Source of the DNA: Candidatus Bathyarchaeota archaeon
GTDB taxonomy: Archaea > Thermoproteota > Bathyarchaeia > EX4484-135 > B24-G1
DNA: 6,483 bases
Assembly: GCA_003662535.1 (NCBI GenBank)
Contig: QMYG01000036.1
Coordinates: 1-6,483, forward strand
Direction of reading: 5' to 3'
Of the stretch, positions 5,781 to 6,483 are shown piece by piece; position 1 is the first letter of the stretch; the number at the start of each line of letters is the position of its first letter. Position numbers and translations under genes: made by a program. The notes beneath the pieces are model-generated. The model saw only the letters and a list, made by a program, of their open reading frames with translations. It searched no databases and was not told the DNA's origin.

Positions 5781-6465
5781 AGCTGACCTCCGCCGCCGCC
5801 TCAGCCATCTCCATAAGCTTCTGTTGGAAGTCCTTGCTTTTAATGGCGCTCCCAATCATCACGCCCTGAGCACCCAGCTTAAAGGCTATTTTAACGTCCT
5901 CCCTCGTCCTCACGCCAGCCCCGCACACAGGTATGATTTGGTAGTGGGAGTTCTTTATCGTCTCAACCAGCCTCACTATGGATTGCGGCCTAGCCCTAGA
6001 GACCGACATGGGTGTGCCTATGAGTTCTGGAGGCTCCAAAGCCAACATATCTGGACCGAGGGAGACCGAGGCTGCGCATATAGGGTCTGTCGAACAGCAG
6101 ATTAGGGATAGGAGACCCACCTCCCGTGCCCGTTCAACAGCCTTATGTATGGTTGTTATCGTGATTTCACGTTCAGAATGATTTATAATCGCCCCAACAG
6201 CCCCAGCCTCCTTCACGGCTTCTGGAAGCACATGCCCGGTGTGGGGGCCTGGGGTTATCGGGTCTATATGTTGGGCGAACACAGGTATGGAAACCTCTTG
6301 AGCAACCCGAAAAATGTCTACGAACTGCGGGGCCACAATTATGCACACATCTGTCTCCTCGTAGACCTTTTCAGCTATCTTGGCAACCTTCACGGCGTTT
6401 TTCCCTGTAGTCTCCTTAAAAGTTTTAAAGTTGAGCAATATCAATGGAGTTTTCACCGTAGTCAA
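5770..6465 (-). CDS. tpiA: Triosephosphate isomerase, archaeal type
   Basis: Interconverts dihydroxyacetone phosphate and glyceraldehyde 3-phosphate in glycolysis and gluconeogenesis. The product is 231 aa, the short archaeal form (bacterial and eukaryotic enzymes are about 250). Catalytic residues are in place: NFK (Asn12, Lys14), the electrophilic His96 in INHSERE, and the general base Glu144 in LEPPELIGT. The phosphate-binding CGAGVRT (181-187) and GVMIGSAI (201-208) segments are also present. Archaeal enzymes are typically tetrameric (family knowledge). The start is TTG 6465, because GGTGA (6472-6476) lies 6 nt upstream and an in-frame TGA occurs just before it; GTG 6456 is the alternative. 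It is the first visible gene of a tpiA-DUF89-winged-helix cluster, whose promoter lies outside the window. Confidence 0.97.
   Translation of the reverse strand: MTTVKTPLILLNFKTFKETTGKNAVKVAKIAEKVYEETDVCIIVAPQFVDIFRVAQEVSIPVFAQHIDPITPGPHTGHVLPEAVKEAGAVGAIINHSEREITITTIHKAVERAREVGLLSLICCSTDPICAASVSLGPDMLALEPPELIGTPMSVSRARPQSIVRLVETIKNSHYQIIPVCGAGVRTREDVKIAFKLGAQGVMIGSAIKSKDFQQKLMEMAEAAAEVSYEG
5786..5791 (-). promoter_or_regulatory. Shine-Dalgarno GGAGGT for the DUF89 gene
   Basis: GGAGGT on the minus strand lies 5 nt before ATG 5780, inside the 3' end of tpiA. This fixes the start and points to reinitiation by ribosomes finishing tpiA. Confidence 0.65.
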
Positions 6466-6471
6466 GGTTCT

Positions 6472-6476
6472 TCACC
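6472..6476 (-). promoter_or_regulatory. Shine-Dalgarno GGTGA supporting the TTG start of tpiA
   Basis: GGTGA on the minus strand lies 6 nt before TTG 6465, favouring TTG over the GTG three codons later. The remaining 18 bases at the right edge are too short to show whether an upstream gene ends here; one frame does end in TGA overlapping the TTG (TTGA). Confidence 0.5.
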
Positions 6477-6483
6477 GATGCTC

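Noticed and set aside
5781..5855. Upstream extension of the DUF89 protein (25 extra residues, arginine-rich)
   Set aside because: It lies wholly inside tpiA, has low-complexity Arg/Ser content, and the SD plus the family N-terminus favour ATG 5780.

Overview
The window looks like chromosomal DNA from an archaeon, probably a thermophile of the TACK/Thermoproteota type. I cannot place it more finely from sequence alone. The evidence is a short archaeal-type triosephosphate isomerase (231 aa), an archaeal BRE/TATA promoter (GGTAAT then TTTAAATAT), GGTG-type Shine-Dalgarno sites, GTG and TTG starts, and heavy use of AGG (Arg) and ATA (Ile) codons. Coding density is very high. The only real intergenic space is about 100 bp (1895-1996), and I see no tRNA, rRNA, CRISPR array or insertion sequence.

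Left block, minus strand (1-1969): a threonine-biosynthesis pair. A BRE/TATA promoter drives thrB (homoserine kinase), whose stop overlaps, as ATGA, a putative start of thrC (threonine synthase). thrC runs off the left edge. Together they convert homoserine to O-phosphohomoserine and then threonine. Both gene starts are odd. thrB has no ribosome site of its own but is preceded by an SD-equipped 8-codon mini-ORF ending in GTGA over its start. thrC has no in-frame start codon and looks one base out of frame with the ATG where it should begin.

Middle, plus strand (1997-4531): an 844-residue surface protein I cannot name. It has an N-terminal signal segment, a long 17-19-residue-coil beta-helix-like region with a tandem internal duplication, three Ig-like or carboxypeptidase-regulatory-like beta-sandwiches, one transmembrane helix, and a basic cytoplasmic tail that resembles a winged helix-turn-helix. 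All 16 cysteines lie before the membrane helix. It could be a membrane-tethered one-component sensor/regulator, and it is the most novel item here.

Right block, minus strand (4528-6465): a tight apparent operon, tpiA (triosephosphate isomerase), then a DUF89/ARMT1-like metal-dependent phosphatase overlapping tpiA by 11 nt, then a small winged-helix-like protein. The last gene converges on the surface-protein gene; their two stop codons share one palindromic CTAG. The tpiA-DUF89 coupling suggests metabolite repair or control of sugar phosphates around the triose-phosphate step.
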